From assembly GCA_021234155.1 (NCBI GenBank), contig JAJEKV010000041.1, forward strand, positions 13,092,689 to 13,156,688: DNA of 64,000 bases, written 5' to 3'. Origin of the DNA: Isoetes taiwanensis (Eukaryota; Streptophyta; Lycopodiopsida; Isoetales; Isoetaceae). A program made the position numbers and the translations under genes. Positions 1 through 13,179 of the stretch are shown here, piece after piece; within the stretch, counting starts at the first letter, position 1, and the number at the start of each line of letters is the position of its first letter. The notes beneath the pieces were generated by a model. The model did not search any database, had not been told where the DNA came from, and was given only the letters and a program-made list of their open reading frames with translations.

Positions 1-3000
1 GGGGTCCTACTTCCTTACACTTAAAAAAACAGATTAATCAGAAGATATTGATATTTTGAAATTTAGAGTATTAGGTCTTATTGGCCCTAATCTCTATGCC
101 ATGGCACTATGGACCAAGGTCTTTTTATAATCTTAATATGTACATATGGACTGTTCAAGACCCAACATACCATGACAACCAGTTTATAAAATAATGCATT
201 ATATCATTTCATAGGCTATGGACCATTTACCATAAGATAAGGTATATCATAACCATTCAATGGGCCATTTAATAGAACATAATATCGGAGTTAGTAATGC
301 TAGATCCAAATAAAGGAAGCAACATTATTTAATGGTTTGTAAAGTGATGTGTTTTGCGGAATACCTCCGACAAATAGATGTCACGGTTTCTTCTTGAATA
401 TGTTCTTACAAAGACTACGGTCGGATAAGATAATGTTAAAAAACATTTAAAAGCCTTGTTCAAGGCAAGACATGTCTCCCAATATCTACCACGGTGTTTT
501 TAAGCCAGGGCCACATCGAGTACTCTACTTCCATTGTCCCTTAATATAATCAACACTTCACAATATAGCTTAAATTTAGATCTCATTGTAATATGTATAA
601 CATGTACTTAAACTTTTACTTGAAATAGTAATCATCCTTTCATTTATTTATCATGAAAAATATAATTTGAAAGTACAATATCAATTTACCAATAGAAAGA
701 TCTCACCAAGTTCTTGCCATAAATCATATTCCTTCCGTCTTCAATCTTTTATAACTCTTAACTCCAACAATTTTAATTCCAAATATTCCCATCTCTTTCA
801 AGTTAACGACCACCCTAGAAACAAAATAGAGACAATTGGAGGAGAGAACCCGTACTGCTGACCAATCAATACACAATTAAGCGTGAAAACGGTAAAATGT
901 GCAAAGCCAAAAGGTACATTGGGTCTCTCAGTTTATCAACGATCACCAATTGTATCCTTTTGCCCCGAGGAAACATTTAACAAGAAAGGAAATGGAATAA
1001 TAGCCATCATTTTTCACGTTAAAGTATGTAATTAATCAATACCAATATCAAGCTATAACACTAGATGAGAACCAATTTCTTGATCCCAAATCTAGCGGTT
1101 ACTTGATCATTAGTTTTATAGTGCATAATTCTTCACATATCACAAAGAACTAACTTCATTTTATAGCATATAAAGTTTAACACTTTTAACTTCTCCAAGC
1201 GATTGAAATTCCATTTATCATAGAATAACTTATAAGCTTTTAGCAATATCTATCATAGAGAACCTAGATTCTTAGCAAGGACAAACATGAACTCTTATCA
1301 TAGAGATAATATATATATTATCTATGAAGATGCCTATCATGACATCCATAAATCCACCACCAAGTAGATTCTAGTCATGGCATTGTGAAATGAAATCTCA
1401 TTTTATCATGCCTTAGATCTAAAATCCATTCATTGCTCTATGACTCTCTAGGAATAATAAAAAGAACACGGTATTTGAATCATCAATAGCTATCCCAACC
1501 AACGCAATAGTTTGTGCAAGAACATATCCCGCCTATTATGAAACTTCAGCGATTTTTATTTTCTCAAATCTTGTCTTATAGCTCCAACCGTGGCGACAAA
1601 AATATCATATGGCATCAAGACATTAGACATGGTCTTCTTATGAGAACCATAAATCTTGAATCAAAAGCCTTCTTTGTTTATCTTTGCATTTCTATGATCT
1701 ATAAAAATATGAGCTTTAAGGCCAATATCTACCTTAGGAGATACCAAGACTTCATTTGAACTTCATTTGATTAGCCATAGTATTTTGCTAAAAGCAAAAA
1801 TGGTATTAAATAAAATAGTGTTTAACGCCTTAAGAACTTGGCATGGAATCGATTTCAATCTCTAGCAAAGCCGGTATGTCCGAAACCGCCTCCTTCTTTG
1901 TTTATGGTAATATCGGTCAACATCCATTAAGGCCAATATCTACCTTAGAAGATAGTATAGAAGACTACATTTAGATCCTTAAAGTTAATCTTCATGGGCA
2001 TATTTTAGAGCATCGGCCTTGGCGCCCCACACCAACAAGGTATTCTTCCTTTCATTCACAAGCTGAAAATTTGGGATCTATAACCACAAATGCAAACTTA
2101 AGCTCTAAATCCTTAGGTGAGCTCCATACCAATCACGTATTCTTCTTGCCTAGGGACCTGCATTATTTTTCATGGGCTCCACGGAACCAGCCTAATCTGC
2201 CCACATCCGACCAAGATATTCTACCGTCTTTGGCAAACCAGATGCCCTTCTTTCTTGGCGATGTAGAAAAGTCCAAATTTTCTATGCAAATCCATCACAA
2301 ATCTCAAAGGCCTTCTACATTATTCTTGGTTGATACAGGCCGTTTTGTTATCAATCTGGCCATCTATTTTGTTAATAATAAATCGTTTATGAACAAATGC
2401 ATCTATATTAGCCATATTGTTAAACACAGAGTATACGGCAACCATGTAGAACCCCAAATGTTCAAATAGGGTTTAGAGTCATTTTTGACTAAAAAATAAA
2501 CCTTTTTTCTTGCCTTTTAAGTTATCTACAATTTTCAAGCAAGCATCATATGCATTTGGAATATCTTAAATTCATTGGACCATTTTTTTGGGGTCCATAT
2601 AGGACCAATCTTTTTTGAATTTCAAACATCGTTTAATGTGCCATAAATGAAGTGCATCATTAAAAACAATCATTTCCAACATGCATTTTATTATTCTTTT
2701 TTAGCATTTTAAGATGGTCCCATCTTTATGCCCAAGGTAATTTGAATCATTTATAGCTTATATTTTTTTTTCGCATCTTAGCATGGTTCTTAACCCATAC
2801 TACTTAAAATGTTCCATCTTTTAAGGTATACACATATATACTCATATGCCCCATGGTTTCAAATTCTATTATGTACATTTGGTCCTTAACCCATTCCTTA
2901 CCAAAATAATTCCATCTAAATGTAAAATCCATATTTCTATCTATGGGAAGTAGTTCAACAATCTCCATAACTAGGGATATTCATCCAACATGTTCCCCAC

Positions 3001-3190
3001 ATTTTTGCATGCTTCTTTCATATGTCATAGACGTCATATGTCCATTATAGAATACCATCTTTCAACAATTTGATGCTCAAAGAAATGACAACATGTGCCA
3101 AACTTAGGTCTAGTAACTTCAACTTGTATCTTTGCATTCTTGCAAAGTTCTTCCATCAAATTTCAATTATTTGAAGATTTAAAAGAATAT
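1..3190. repeat. Diverged first copy of a ~3 kb AT-rich repeat
   Basis: The first ~560 bases resemble 6216-6880. Both open with GGGGTCCTACTTCCTTACAC, and both contain the run ending TTCTTGAATATGTTCTTAC about 390-540 bases later. The remainder (600-3190) has the same AT-rich, short-phrase character but I could not align it confidently to the later copies. It holds a 132-codon open frame at 2071-2469 that matches no family I recognise and is not seen in the other copies. I treat the block as an old member of the repeat family and see no supported gene. The window begins inside or exactly at the start of the unit, so its true left edge is unknown. Confidence 0.5.
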
Positions 3191-3306
3191 TCTTTCTTCT
3201 TCTTCTTCTTCTTCTTCTTCTTCTTCTTCTTCTTCTTCTTCTTCTTCTTCTTCTTCTTCTTCTTCTTCTTCTTCTTCTTCTTCTTCTTCTTCTTCTTCTT
3301 CTTCTT
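3191..3306. repeat. (TTC)n microsatellite, about 37 units
   Basis: An almost uninterrupted TTC run. The same point in the neighbouring copy (about 6746-6755) has only TTCTTCTTCG, so this is a local expansion inside the dispersed repeat. It makes long artificial poly-Phe and poly-Arg reading frames that are not genes. Confidence 0.97.
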
Positions 3307-6208
3307 GAATATGTTCTTACCAAGACTACAGTTACTCTATGCACAAACACATAAAAATACCTGCGTTCATGGTAAAACCATTAATCCAATACCCACCACA
3401 GTTTTTTCACGCCCCGGGCCACATCGAGCACTCTCTCCAAACCATAAAATCATGATAATCAATATTCATATAGTCAGAAACCATATTTCCTTGTATATTC
3501 AGTATGTTTAATTCCATCTATTGTCAAATTGTAATCTTTAAATCTCTCAAAAAATATTTTTCATGCCATTATCGGAATTTCATAAAAAGTACCACATTAT
3601 TTTTTATCAGAATGTTATCATATCAGAACTATTAATTTGTCCATATATCTCAAATAGTAATTTATCCATTAATTTATCCATACATCTTAAACACTTAACT
3701 TTCCATATTTAGTCATTCTTCACTATGCAATATAAGACAGATCTCACCACATTTTGTGATTTTGTGATGCAGTACAGAAGCCCATTAGTCTTCACGCATC
3801 CAATCCATTTGTAACTCTAACCACTGAAATTGAATCAGGGAGAAGATGTTTTGGTTACCTGCACCCAAACAATGCCAATGTTAGCAAATCATGGTAACAA
3901 GACAAGGGGCGTCAGGTAAGCTATAAAACATCATGGCTCTTCGCCCTTCACCCTTTAAGATCAGCAGATTAGCTCAAATATTTAAGCAAAATATGCTATG
4001 TATTATGAGAAACAGACCGTATTATGCTGCTCACCACAGCATACCATGGACCATGTCCAAACGGTTCCATTAGATTCATAAATTGGTGAGACAAAACATA
4101 TAGCATCAAATTTTAGCCGTTCAACTATTATTCATCTTCCGGCATAATAACTAACCCTAAATCCATCATTAGGGTCTGCATAATTAAGACAAATGCAGGA
4201 ACCTCAACACATGCATCCTAGCTGCACAACAAGACAGAACTAGGCAGCAAACTACAACAGCAAACTACAACGGCCGCCATGCATATAGCAAATCCCAAAC
4301 TCCAAATAACATGACATGTCTAAGGCAGATAAACAATGACTATATGCATCTGCGCCATGAATATACATGTATGCAACAATAGACAAGACCCGATCCATGC
4401 ATCTCACTTCCTAACCTATACTAAGAACACTACAAAACTAGAAAATGCATCGCTATATACCCGACAAAAATGGCAAAACTATGAGTTAGAACACTAGAAG
4501 AGCAAGCGTCTAAATTTAAGCGCCGCGGGGAGTTAAGCAACACGCTATCCACTTAGGATATCTTTGGTAGAAAGTATTTGTTGTAAGTAGCTCACGTATT
4601 TAAGCACTTATGCACATATTATTGATTTCTCATAAATAAGAGCATTTCAAACAATAATCATCTCGAACACGATATTAGGCTCCTATAGCCCGAGGATTTG
4701 GCATATGAACACTAGCTCCATTTGTGTTTTTATTTCAACAAAGCTCCGCATTACAATTTGCGGGCCGGGATTCCATCATACTTTAGCATCTGTTGTGCGG
4801 TTCAAGCGGACCTATTTCTCATAAGCCATTACGTGGAATGCACAAGTTGTTTTTTGCATCTAGCATGATAAGCCTTGCATCAAAAGATCGAGGCTTTCGA
4901 AAACTATATCGGATCGGTCGGTGTATTACGAAACCAAGATCATAAGGTTCGAGGCCATGATTCACATAGCATCTTGCATCCGGCCGGACATCTCGAGGCG
5001 GCCATTTGGGCGCAAACAATAAAGTCTCTGTTCCTTATGTGCATTTGCCGGTAGAGCGCCTTTATAAGGTCTTAAAAATCCTTGAAAATTAATATACAAA
5101 GGGAGACCATAGTGCCAAAAGCATCCCATTTAGCATAGCTTGTACCAAGCCTCTATTCAACACAATCAGCATCACTAATATACTATTATATGGAAGCCTT
5201 ACCAAGTCTATACCATGCTTTACGACTTTTTTCTTTATGCCGAAACATGGCTTCATGCAAACAAACTATTAATTGGAAGCTTCTCGAAGCATAAAAAGTT
5301 CTCTAGGGGTTTTGCCTTTTGCCGCAACATGGCTTTTTGCACATTCTATTGAAAGGAAAGGAGAGGAAATCCCCAAAACGTAGCATCATTTTTATGGGGT
5401 CCACAAGTTCAACTTAAGGATTACAAGCATAGTAAAATACGTGCCATTTCTGAAGTAAAGTCCAAAATCATCCTTGTGCCACTATTAGAATATAGAAACC
5501 ATGGTAATAATTACCATAATTAATTCTATATCTTACACAATGGTACCCATAGCCTTTAGCCTTCCCACCATAAATACTTTGGTCTATGGTGTCATGATTA
5601 CTAGTACACGTATTCCATAAGATAATACAATGTGTATACATAAAATATTAACTTCCCATAGGTGAAATGGAGCCTATTTATCCTTTTAGCTCCACCAATG
5701 TATGCACCATTTCAAAATATTAAAATATAATCTTATTCCATAAAGCCATGCCTCTATTACACATCCTTAGCCAAGAATTATTCCTTCAAGTTCATGAGCC
5801 ATTTGCAGACTCCCATTATTCAAATATTTTTTACCTTTTACAATTGAACTTAAGCAACTTAACTTGTATATTTTCAAACTTAGGGCCCCTTTAGACCGTA
5901 TCTTTCCTCCTTTCAAATTTTCTTGATATAAATGAGCTTCTCAAATCAAATTCATGTATCAGTGGGTATACAAATGTATCATGCCTCTGTGTCTATACTT
6001 TAGATCTTCACCAATTATCCATGTTGAAGTCTTCCAAGATTTCCAAAGTTATAATCTTCTTCTTGTTCCAGCTTAGAGCATAATTTAAACAATATCAACT
6101 TTTCAACCTTGCCAGATTTTCATTCTTCTTCTTCTTCTTCTTCTCCCACATCCCTCCCTCAGGATGTAGGACTCCTCTGTTTATAAGGGAAGTAGGACCA
6201 CCCCTATA
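3307..6208. repeat. ~2.9 kb repeat unit, copy 1
   Basis: This block is homologous, base by base with small indels, to 6752-9545. Shared anchors include CTTGAATATGTTCTTACCAA (3304), the stretch around GGGGCGTCAGGTAAGCTATA (3906 and 7368) and the end-of-unit stretch GGGCCCCTTTAGACC (5883 and 9309). Copy 1 more often shows gcg or cgg where copy 2 has ctg or cag, as in CAACACGCTATCC against CAACCTGCTATCC. No coding domain was recognised on either strand. It is probably a transposable element body or LTR of unknown family; without a recognisable protein I cannot classify it. Confidence 0.85.
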
Positions 6209-6235
6209 AAAAGAGGGGTCCTACTTCCTTACACC
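6155..6235 (+). promoter_or_regulatory. TATA-containing inverted repeat at the repeat-unit junction
   Basis: GGAAGTAGGACCACCCC is followed by TATAAAAAGA and then by GGGGTCCTACTTCC, so two complementary arms flank a TATA-like box. A second TATA-like word (GTTTATAAGG) lies ~20 bases upstream after CTCCTCTG. The right arm is the same sequence that opens the window at base 1. Two readings fit: a core promoter inside a long terminal repeat, or the abutting ends of two adjacent elements with inverted termini. The sequence alone does not decide between them. Confidence 0.5.
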
Positions 6236-9200
6236 AGAAGAAAATAGATATATCGTTCTATATCATTGCGTGAAAATAATATATTCACATGTAGAATATC
6301 AGGTACTTTTTGACATAATATCTAAGCCATGGCACATTGGGCCAACGTAAGTTTTCATTTGAGTATTTAGATAAGGCTCAGTGGGCCAATATCCAGCTCG
6401 TAGCATATATGGTGGTCTTATGGCACTATGGACCACAACCTCCTATCTGCACATTATGAGCCAAAATGCTCCAAGTACAAAAGTATGACCACATGTATAT
6501 TTCCAACTATCACAATATATTGCCATAATAATGACACCATGCACTATGGCATAGTAGGTCAGCATCTGAAATCCGCAATATGCATGTTATGTGGCATTGT
6601 GGATTACAAAACCCAACAAGTCATGACTATTCTCATATCAAAACTTGGCAGATCCTACTCTATAAGAAAGCAGGTAACTTTCAATCTAACCTGGTTTGCA
6701 GAAGAGATGCGTTTGCCAGATACCTCCAGCAAGTGGATGTCACAATTTCTTCTTCGAATATGTTCTTACCAAGACTACAGTTACTCTATGCACAAACACA
6801 TAAAAAATACCTCGTTCATGGTAAAACCATTAATCCAATACCCACCCTGGTTTTTTACGCCAGGCCACATCAGGCACTCTCCAAACCATAAAATCATGAT
6901 AATCAATATTCATATAGTCAGAAACCATATTTCCTTGTATATTCAGTATGTTTAATTCCATCTATTGTCAAATTGTAATCTTTAAATCTCTCAAAAAATA
7001 TTTTTCATGCCATTATCGGAATTTCATAAAAAGTACCACATTATTTTTTATCAGAATGTTATCATATCAGAACTATTAATTTGTCCATATATCTCAAATA
7101 ATAATTTATCCATATATCTTAAACACTTAAAGCTGCAATACAAGTAATAGTGATAATCTTCCATTACTTAACGTTCCGTATTTATTCATTCTTCACACAA
7201 TATAAGATAGATCTCACCATGTTTTGTGATGCAATTTAGAAGCCCATTAGTCTTCACGCATCCCATCCATTTGTAACTCTAACCACTGAAATTAAATCAG
7301 GGAGAAGATGTTTTGGTTACCTGCACCCAAACAATGTCAATGTTAGCAAATCATGGTAACAAGACACGGGGCGTCAGGTAAGCTATAAAACATCATGGCT
7401 CTTCGCCCTTCACCCTTTAAGTTCAGCAAATTAGCTCAAATATTAAGCAAAATATGCTATGTATTATAGGAAACAAACAGTATTATGCTGCTCACCACAG
7501 CATACCCTGGGCCATGCCCAAATGGTTCCATTAGATTCATAAATTGGTGAGCCAGATCATATATTATCAAATTTTAGCCAGTCAACCATTATTCATCTTC
7601 CTGCATAATAACCAGCCCTAAATCCATCATCAGGGTCTGCTTAATTAAGACAATTGCAGGAACCTCAACACCTGCACCCTAGCTGCACAGCAGTACACCA
7701 CTAGGCAGCAAACTACAACAGCCGCAATGCATATAGCAGATCCCCATTTTCATATGACTTGACATGTCTAAAGCAGATAAACATGACTATGCATCTATGC
7801 AATGAAGATACATGTATGCAGCAACAGACAGGACCTGATCTATGCACGTCACTTCCTAACCTATACTAAGAACACTATAAAACTGGAAAATGCATCAGCC
7901 ATAAGCCAACAAAACTATGAGCTAGAACACTAGAGGAGCAAACAACTAGATCTAGAGCACAGGAGTTAAGCAACCTGCTATCCGCTTGGGATATCTTTAA
8001 CTGAGAGTATTTGTTGTACACAGCTCACATATTTAAGCACTGATGCACATATCATTGATTTCTCATAAATAAGAGCATTTCAAACAATAATCATCTCGAA
8101 CCTGATATTAGGCGCTCCTATAGCCAGGATTTGGCATATGAACACTAGCTCCATTTGTGTTTTTTATTCCAACATAGCTCCACGTACCATTTGCAGGCCA
8201 GGATACCGTCATACTTTAGCATCCTGCTGTGCAGCTCCAAGCCGTTCTTATAAGCCATTCTGCGGAATGCACTAGCTGCTTTTGCATCCAGAATCCAGCA
8301 TAACAAGACTTGCATCAAAAGCTTGAGGCTTCTAGAAAACTATATTGGATCGGCCAATGTATTAGCAGAACCAAGATCATAAGGTTGAGGCCATGCTTCC
8401 TATAGCATCTTGCATCCGGCATACTTCTCAGGCAGACATTTGGGCACCAAAGTCTCTGTTCCTTATGTGCATTTACCCGGTAGAGCCTTTATAAGGTCTT
8501 AAAAAATCCTTGAAAATTAATATACAAAGGAGACCATAGTGCCAAAAGCATCCCATTTAGCATAGCTTGTACCAAGCCTCTATTCAACACAATCGGCATC
8601 ACTAATATACTATTATATGGAAGCCTTACCAAGTCTATACCATGCTTTACGACTTTTTTTCTTTATGCCGAAACATGGCTTCATGCAAACAAACTATTAA
8701 TTGGAAGCTTCTCGAAGCATAAAAAGTTCTCTAGGGGTTTTGCCTTTTGCCGCAACATGGCTTTTTGCACATTCTATTGAAAGGAAAGGAGAGGAAATCC
8801 CCAAAACGTAGCATCATTTTTATGGGGTCCACAAGTTCAACTTAAGGATTACAAGCATAGTAAAATACGTGCCATTTCTGAAGTAAAGTCCAAAATCATC
8901 CTTGTGCCACTATTAGAATATAGAAACCATGGTAATAATTACCATAATTAATTCTATATCTTACACAATGGTACCCATAGCTTTTAGCCTTCCCACCATA
9001 AATGCTTTGGTCCATGGTGTCATTATTACTAGTACACGTATTCCATAAGATAATACAATGTGTGTACATGAAATACCAATTTCCCCTAGGTCAAATGGAG
9101 CCTATTTATCCTTTTAGCACCACCATTGTCTGCACCATTTCAAAATTTTAAAATATAATCTTATTCCATAAAGCCATGCCTCTATTACACATCTTTAGCC

Positions 9201-9560
9201 AAGAATTATTCCTTCAAGTTCATGAGCCATTTGCAGACTCCCATTATTCAAATATTTTTTACCTTTTACACTTGAACTTAAGCAACTTAACTTGTATATT
9301 TTCAAACTTAGGGCCCCTTTAGACCATGTCTTTCCTCCTTTCAAATTTTCTCGATATAAATGAGCTTCTCAAATCAAATTCATGTATCCGTGGGTATACA
9401 AATGTATCATGCCTCTGTGTCTATACTTTAGATCTTCACCAATTATCGATGTTGAAGTCTTCCAAGATTTCCAAAGTTATAATCTTCTTCTTGTTCCAGC
9501 TTTCGAGCTTAAACAATATCAACTTTTCAACCTTGAGCATAATTTAAACAATATCAACTT
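6216..9560. repeat. ~3.3 kb repeat unit, copy 2
   Basis: It starts with the GGGGTCCTACTTCC arm and continues through a region like 1-560, then a region homologous to 3307-6120. It retains more CAG and CTG than copy 1 (for example CAGCATACC and CTGCACCC between 7300 and 7700), so it is the better guide to the true sequence. Open frames at 6428-6955 and 9326-9609 are short, differ between copies and match nothing known. The last ~50 bases repeat TTTAAACAATATCAACTTTT twice. I see no gene. Confidence 0.8.
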
Positions 9561-10185
9561 TTCATCAATGACTCGTGGGACAAAGTATTGTGTAAAAAAA
9601 GTGTTCTAGATTGTTTACCACCTAGCATAGATAGAACTTGTATTATTCTTGCTTTGTGTTAGGGTCTTTATCCATTCCCTTTTGGCAGTTAGTACTTTGT
9701 CACCCCCTCGGTAACTCACAATATAGCTGAAAATTTGGAACTTTTAACCTAGAATCTTCTTGTCACATAGAAAATAGCAATTCTTTATTTTCCATCCGTA
9801 CAAGAGTTAGAGGTGATGAAATAGATAGTGTCGGTGTGTCTAATGAGTAATGGTCATCGAATAATTTGTCTTATGTAATAGGTGTGTACCAAAATAATCA
9901 TTATTAAACCATTCCTACACAATTGTTACACTCATAACAATTGCTTTCCGGCTATAATCTCGACTTTTCCTTTGTGATTAATTTGGGAGTAATGCTTGTA
10001 TGTACATGAACTTGCAATTTTGGAATGTGAAATATATAATAATAATAAAAAATGTAACGATGTTTAATTAACATAGGTTGATTGTTAGCGATAATATGCC
10101 TATATTGTTTTGCTCTATTCTTTTTTCGGAGGCTGTTTTGTGCTTTGTGCTTGTAATATGCACCACATTTCATAGATGATCTATG
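9561..10185. other. Intergenic stretch, nothing recognised
   Basis: AT-rich sequence between the repeat copies and the LINE remnant. A 96-codon minus-strand frame (9952-10242) is low in complexity and overlaps the LINE frame, so it is not called. No promoter, RNA gene or repeat was identified. Confidence 0.5.
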
Positions 10186-10680
10186 AAATGCCAGGCTTCC
10201 TGATCTTGAGGCAGGCTCTTTAGGCAAATGGGTTGGCAACAACTACTCCTCCCTTAGCTGTGCAACCAGTGGGACTAAGGGGGGTACATGTATACTCTGG
10301 AGAGGCTCTAGTGCAAAAAACTTACTATCTTTGCGAGGGGGATGGGCGGCGGTGGTCATTTTTTGAAACAAAACAGATTGTCCCTTTGGGGTATCATCAA
10401 TGTGTATGCATCTAATAAGCGGGTAGTGAAGGATAGCCATATGGAAGGATATCCAGATCTGGATCACTCTCCCCAATATATGTGGATCTTAGGAGGAGAT
10501 TTCAACATGAATGACACATGGGACCAAAAATAGGTCTATATAGAAACCTATCAGCGGACTCCTCTTGGAATTCATTACTTGATAATGTGGGATTTGCCTT
10601 GGTCCCGCCTTCCAATGCCCACCTTTTCACGACACAATTATAGCGGATTTGAACCACCTTGGGACCTGGACACACATATG
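10186..10680 (+). pseudogene. LINE (non-LTR retrotransposon) endonuclease remnant
   Basis: Two overlapping frames together give the hallmark order of a LINE apurinic-type endonuclease domain. First comes a GTKGG segment followed by CILW (about 10270-10305). Next is a region of the type ending in INVYASN (10392-10420). Then comes WILGGDFNM (10483-10509), the conserved GGDFN catalytic signature of LINE endonucleases. Further fragments (SLLDNVGFALV) continue to ~10600. This domain nicks target DNA to prime reverse transcription. The frame changes at least once near 10340-10390 and no reverse transcriptase follows, so this is a dead, truncated fragment. Downstream sequence to 11090 carries no recognisable LINE motif. 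Confidence 0.75.
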
Positions 10681-11090
10681 TGGAACAGAGTGGAACGTAG
10701 TAGAAGTTATGATTGTGGGGGTCAATCCACCCGTGGGTAGCATATGGCTATGTTAAGAAACATGTTGCTTCCCCTTCCGGCTTGAGGGAAACTCAAGGAA
10801 TAGTGGCAGTCTTACAAGTGTAGGGCCCGTTGGGCATTTGGTGGTTTGCTAGCTGTTAATGTCTAAATTCTTTGTGATATTAGCCAATTAACCTAGTTCA
10901 TGATATGGTTGCTTAATGGATGTAAGACAACAAATTGAATGAATGGGCATAGATAATAAGTAAGAATGTGGTGATTATGTCATGGCCTCTATAAGAATCA
11001 TGAAAGCAAAACATGATAGAGATCATTTTGAAAGTTGGATAGTTTGATGTCATTTCAAGACATTTAGAGAGCTCGTTAGTACAAACTTTT
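10681..11090. other. Intergenic stretch, no supported feature
   Basis: No LTR, primer-binding site or coding domain was found here. I looked for the chromovirus LTR start (TGTGATGTGAATTTTATT) as a 5' LTR for element A and did not find it, so element A appears 5'-truncated or its left LTR is unrecognisable. Confidence 0.4.
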
Positions 11091-12500
11091 CTCGGATGGA
11101 ACCACTTCTAGGGAGCGTCTATCCGGTCCTCATCATGCTTTGCTAATAATGCCAATCGGAACGAGGATAATTTTGACACAATGAGGAAAAATTTAGAATC
11201 TCTATGTTGCAAGCTTTCTTAAGCTTTCAAACCGGTATAGAGAACCAACTGCGATCTGAATCGAGCTAGCGCGAACAAATGCAAAACTTGCAAATGCAAA
11301 TCGAAATCTGCGACAAAGGGCAAAGGCAGTCGGGGATCATTAACTTTTAAAGCTGTTTAAGGAAATTTTTTTCTTAATCGATTGATTAAGCGAGGGGCCC
11401 GTGGAGGTCCACCCTGTATGTGGAAGCACCTAGTGGGAGGAGCCACCAGCGAGGATCTTGATGCCCATGGCTTCGCACTCTAGGAGGAGGAAAAAAGGAA
11501 CAAAGAGAGGATATGGCATCATCTATGAGCCAAAGGGGAAGGAAAGTTCTCAAGCACAAAAGAAATCATCTGCTTTAGAGGAGGGTGCAGAAATATAAGT
11601 TGGAACTATTTGATGGTTTTGATAAGGATGGAGTTAAAAACGAGAAGCTTGGATTGAGGAAGGCTGAAAATTATTTTGTTGTAGACAAGTTCCTAAGGAA
11701 GAAAGGTGGGGTGGTGGCATTGAGCGCTGGGGGAAGCGTTTAATGTGGTGGAATAAATCATAAAGGCTGACACATTAGGTGGCCCGATGAAGAAATTAAG
11801 CTTGGGAGACTTTCAAGAACTCTTAATGTCGAAATATTGTCCACCTTCCTTTCATATTATCTGAGATGAACAAATTCATGGAGTGTAAGCGAAGAAGGGG
11901 CAATCCTTGGATAACTATATACAAAATTCTCTACTTTGGAATGACATTGTCAAAGTTGGATTCAAAGGCAAGAATCATTACGTTAAGCAAGCATCATTCT
12001 CTAAACTAGGTGTTATAAAAAGTAATAATTAGTCTTTAGCTGCGCGGGGAAATAGCTAATTAAGCTTTGTAGAAAGAACTAGATATGGAGCTTAAAAAAT
12101 TAGTTGGATGTGATCAACTTACCTTGGAGTAAAAGCGAAGCACAAGGCTCGATATTTGAGCATCCTTAAGGAGAGAAGAATGCCAACCATGTAGGGAGCA
12201 ACAAAGAGGGAATTTTGGGAGGAATTATAGAGATGAATCAAACTCCAGGTCCATCAAACTTTTCATAATATTCCTAAAGTTACCTTTGAATGTCCTGAAT
12301 GGATGAAAAAAAAAGAAGAAAGTTGAATATGATAAGTGCATGAAGGAGAATTTATGCTTTCTTGTAAGCAAGGGGGCATAGAGACGCGTTTTTGTCCTAA
12401 GAAGAATAACTCAAATGCCAAAGTTCAAGGATCTGCGAGAATGTGGGGCAATGAGAGCTCATCGGGCAACCCACATGGAGGGAAGATATGCAAGTTTGTC
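11091..12500 (+). pseudogene. gag: Chromovirus A gag (capsid/nucleocapsid), broken
   Basis: The N-terminal part (11140-11340) encodes a polar, probably helical segment. At about 11600-11680 comes a motif of the form LELFDG followed by LRKAENYF, which is the start of the retrotransposon gag capsid domain (consensus FDG..P..WL...E.YF). A degraded CCHC zinc knuckle lies near 12352-12395; its copy in element B (40311-40355) reads C-F-T-C, then G-H, then F-C after a one-base shift. Gag would form the virus-like particle and bind element RNA. Many frame breaks are present and no uninterrupted protein remains. Confidence 0.75.
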
Positions 12501-12519
12501 TGATTCTGTGAGCACATGT

Positions 12520-12890
12520 AGTGCAAGTTGAAGGTAAAATCAATGAAGTTCCTTTTAGTATTTATATTGTCTGAGGAACCACTCACAATTTTATTTCACC
12601 AAGGCTTGTCAAGTTGTTTTGGTTTGAATACTAACAATAAGCCTTAAGAATGGTGAAAATAGTGGTGGAAAGTAAAAGCTACCAGTGAGTATATGCATGC
12701 ATTAAAATTGAAAGTGCAAGGCATGCTTACAATTGCAAATTTCCATGTGCTTCAGCTAGGCTCATATGATATGATTATAGGCATGGAATGGCTTAGTGAG
12801 GTGCATGCTATAGTAGATTGTCATGAAAGAGTTGTGAGAGTAAAATCTAAGGAACATCAAAAATTTATATACATTGGAAGGATTGAATAA
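12520..12890 (+). pseudogene. pol: Chromovirus A aspartic protease region
   Basis: An open segment at 12693-12890 carries LGSYDMIIGMEWL (about 12754-12792), the conserved C-terminal signature of Ty3/gypsy pepsin-like proteases (consensus LG.YD.ILGM.WL). The catalytic D-[ST]-G motif should lie ~60 codons upstream, around 12550-12600, where the sequence reads as a broken GA(T/S)HNFIS-like stretch. This enzyme would cut the gag-pol polyprotein. The same segment is at 40640-40835 in copy B with the same signature. Confidence 0.8.
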
Positions 12891-13179
12891 AAGGTATTTT
12901 TTTTACTCTAAAAGCGCCATTAATTAAAACAAATCAAGAGACAATTAGGAAGCATGAAAGGTTGGGGTTGCTTGTACTCAAAGGGTTAGGAAAAGATTAA
13001 TCAAAGTATACATGAATGATGTGGGGACATCCTCGAGGAGTTCAAAGGAAGTGTTTAGGAAGAGTTGGCGAGTTACCCCCTCGAAGATTTGTTGATCATC
13101 TTAGATTGAATTGGTTCCAGGAGCTTCTCCTCCATCAAAAACTCCATATAGATTTGCTTTGGGGAGTTAAAAGAATTAA

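Noticed and set aside
3095-3511. Long open frames containing poly-Phe (+) and poly-Arg (-)
   Set aside because: They are produced by the TTC microsatellite; the homologous copy at 6750 lacks the run and the frames.
3900-3930. GTCAGGTAAGC as a host-gene splice donor in the 3 kb repeat
   Set aside because: No coherent exon reads into it on the + strand; on the minus strand only a short phrase can be read, and it is repeated in the second copy as part of the repeat.
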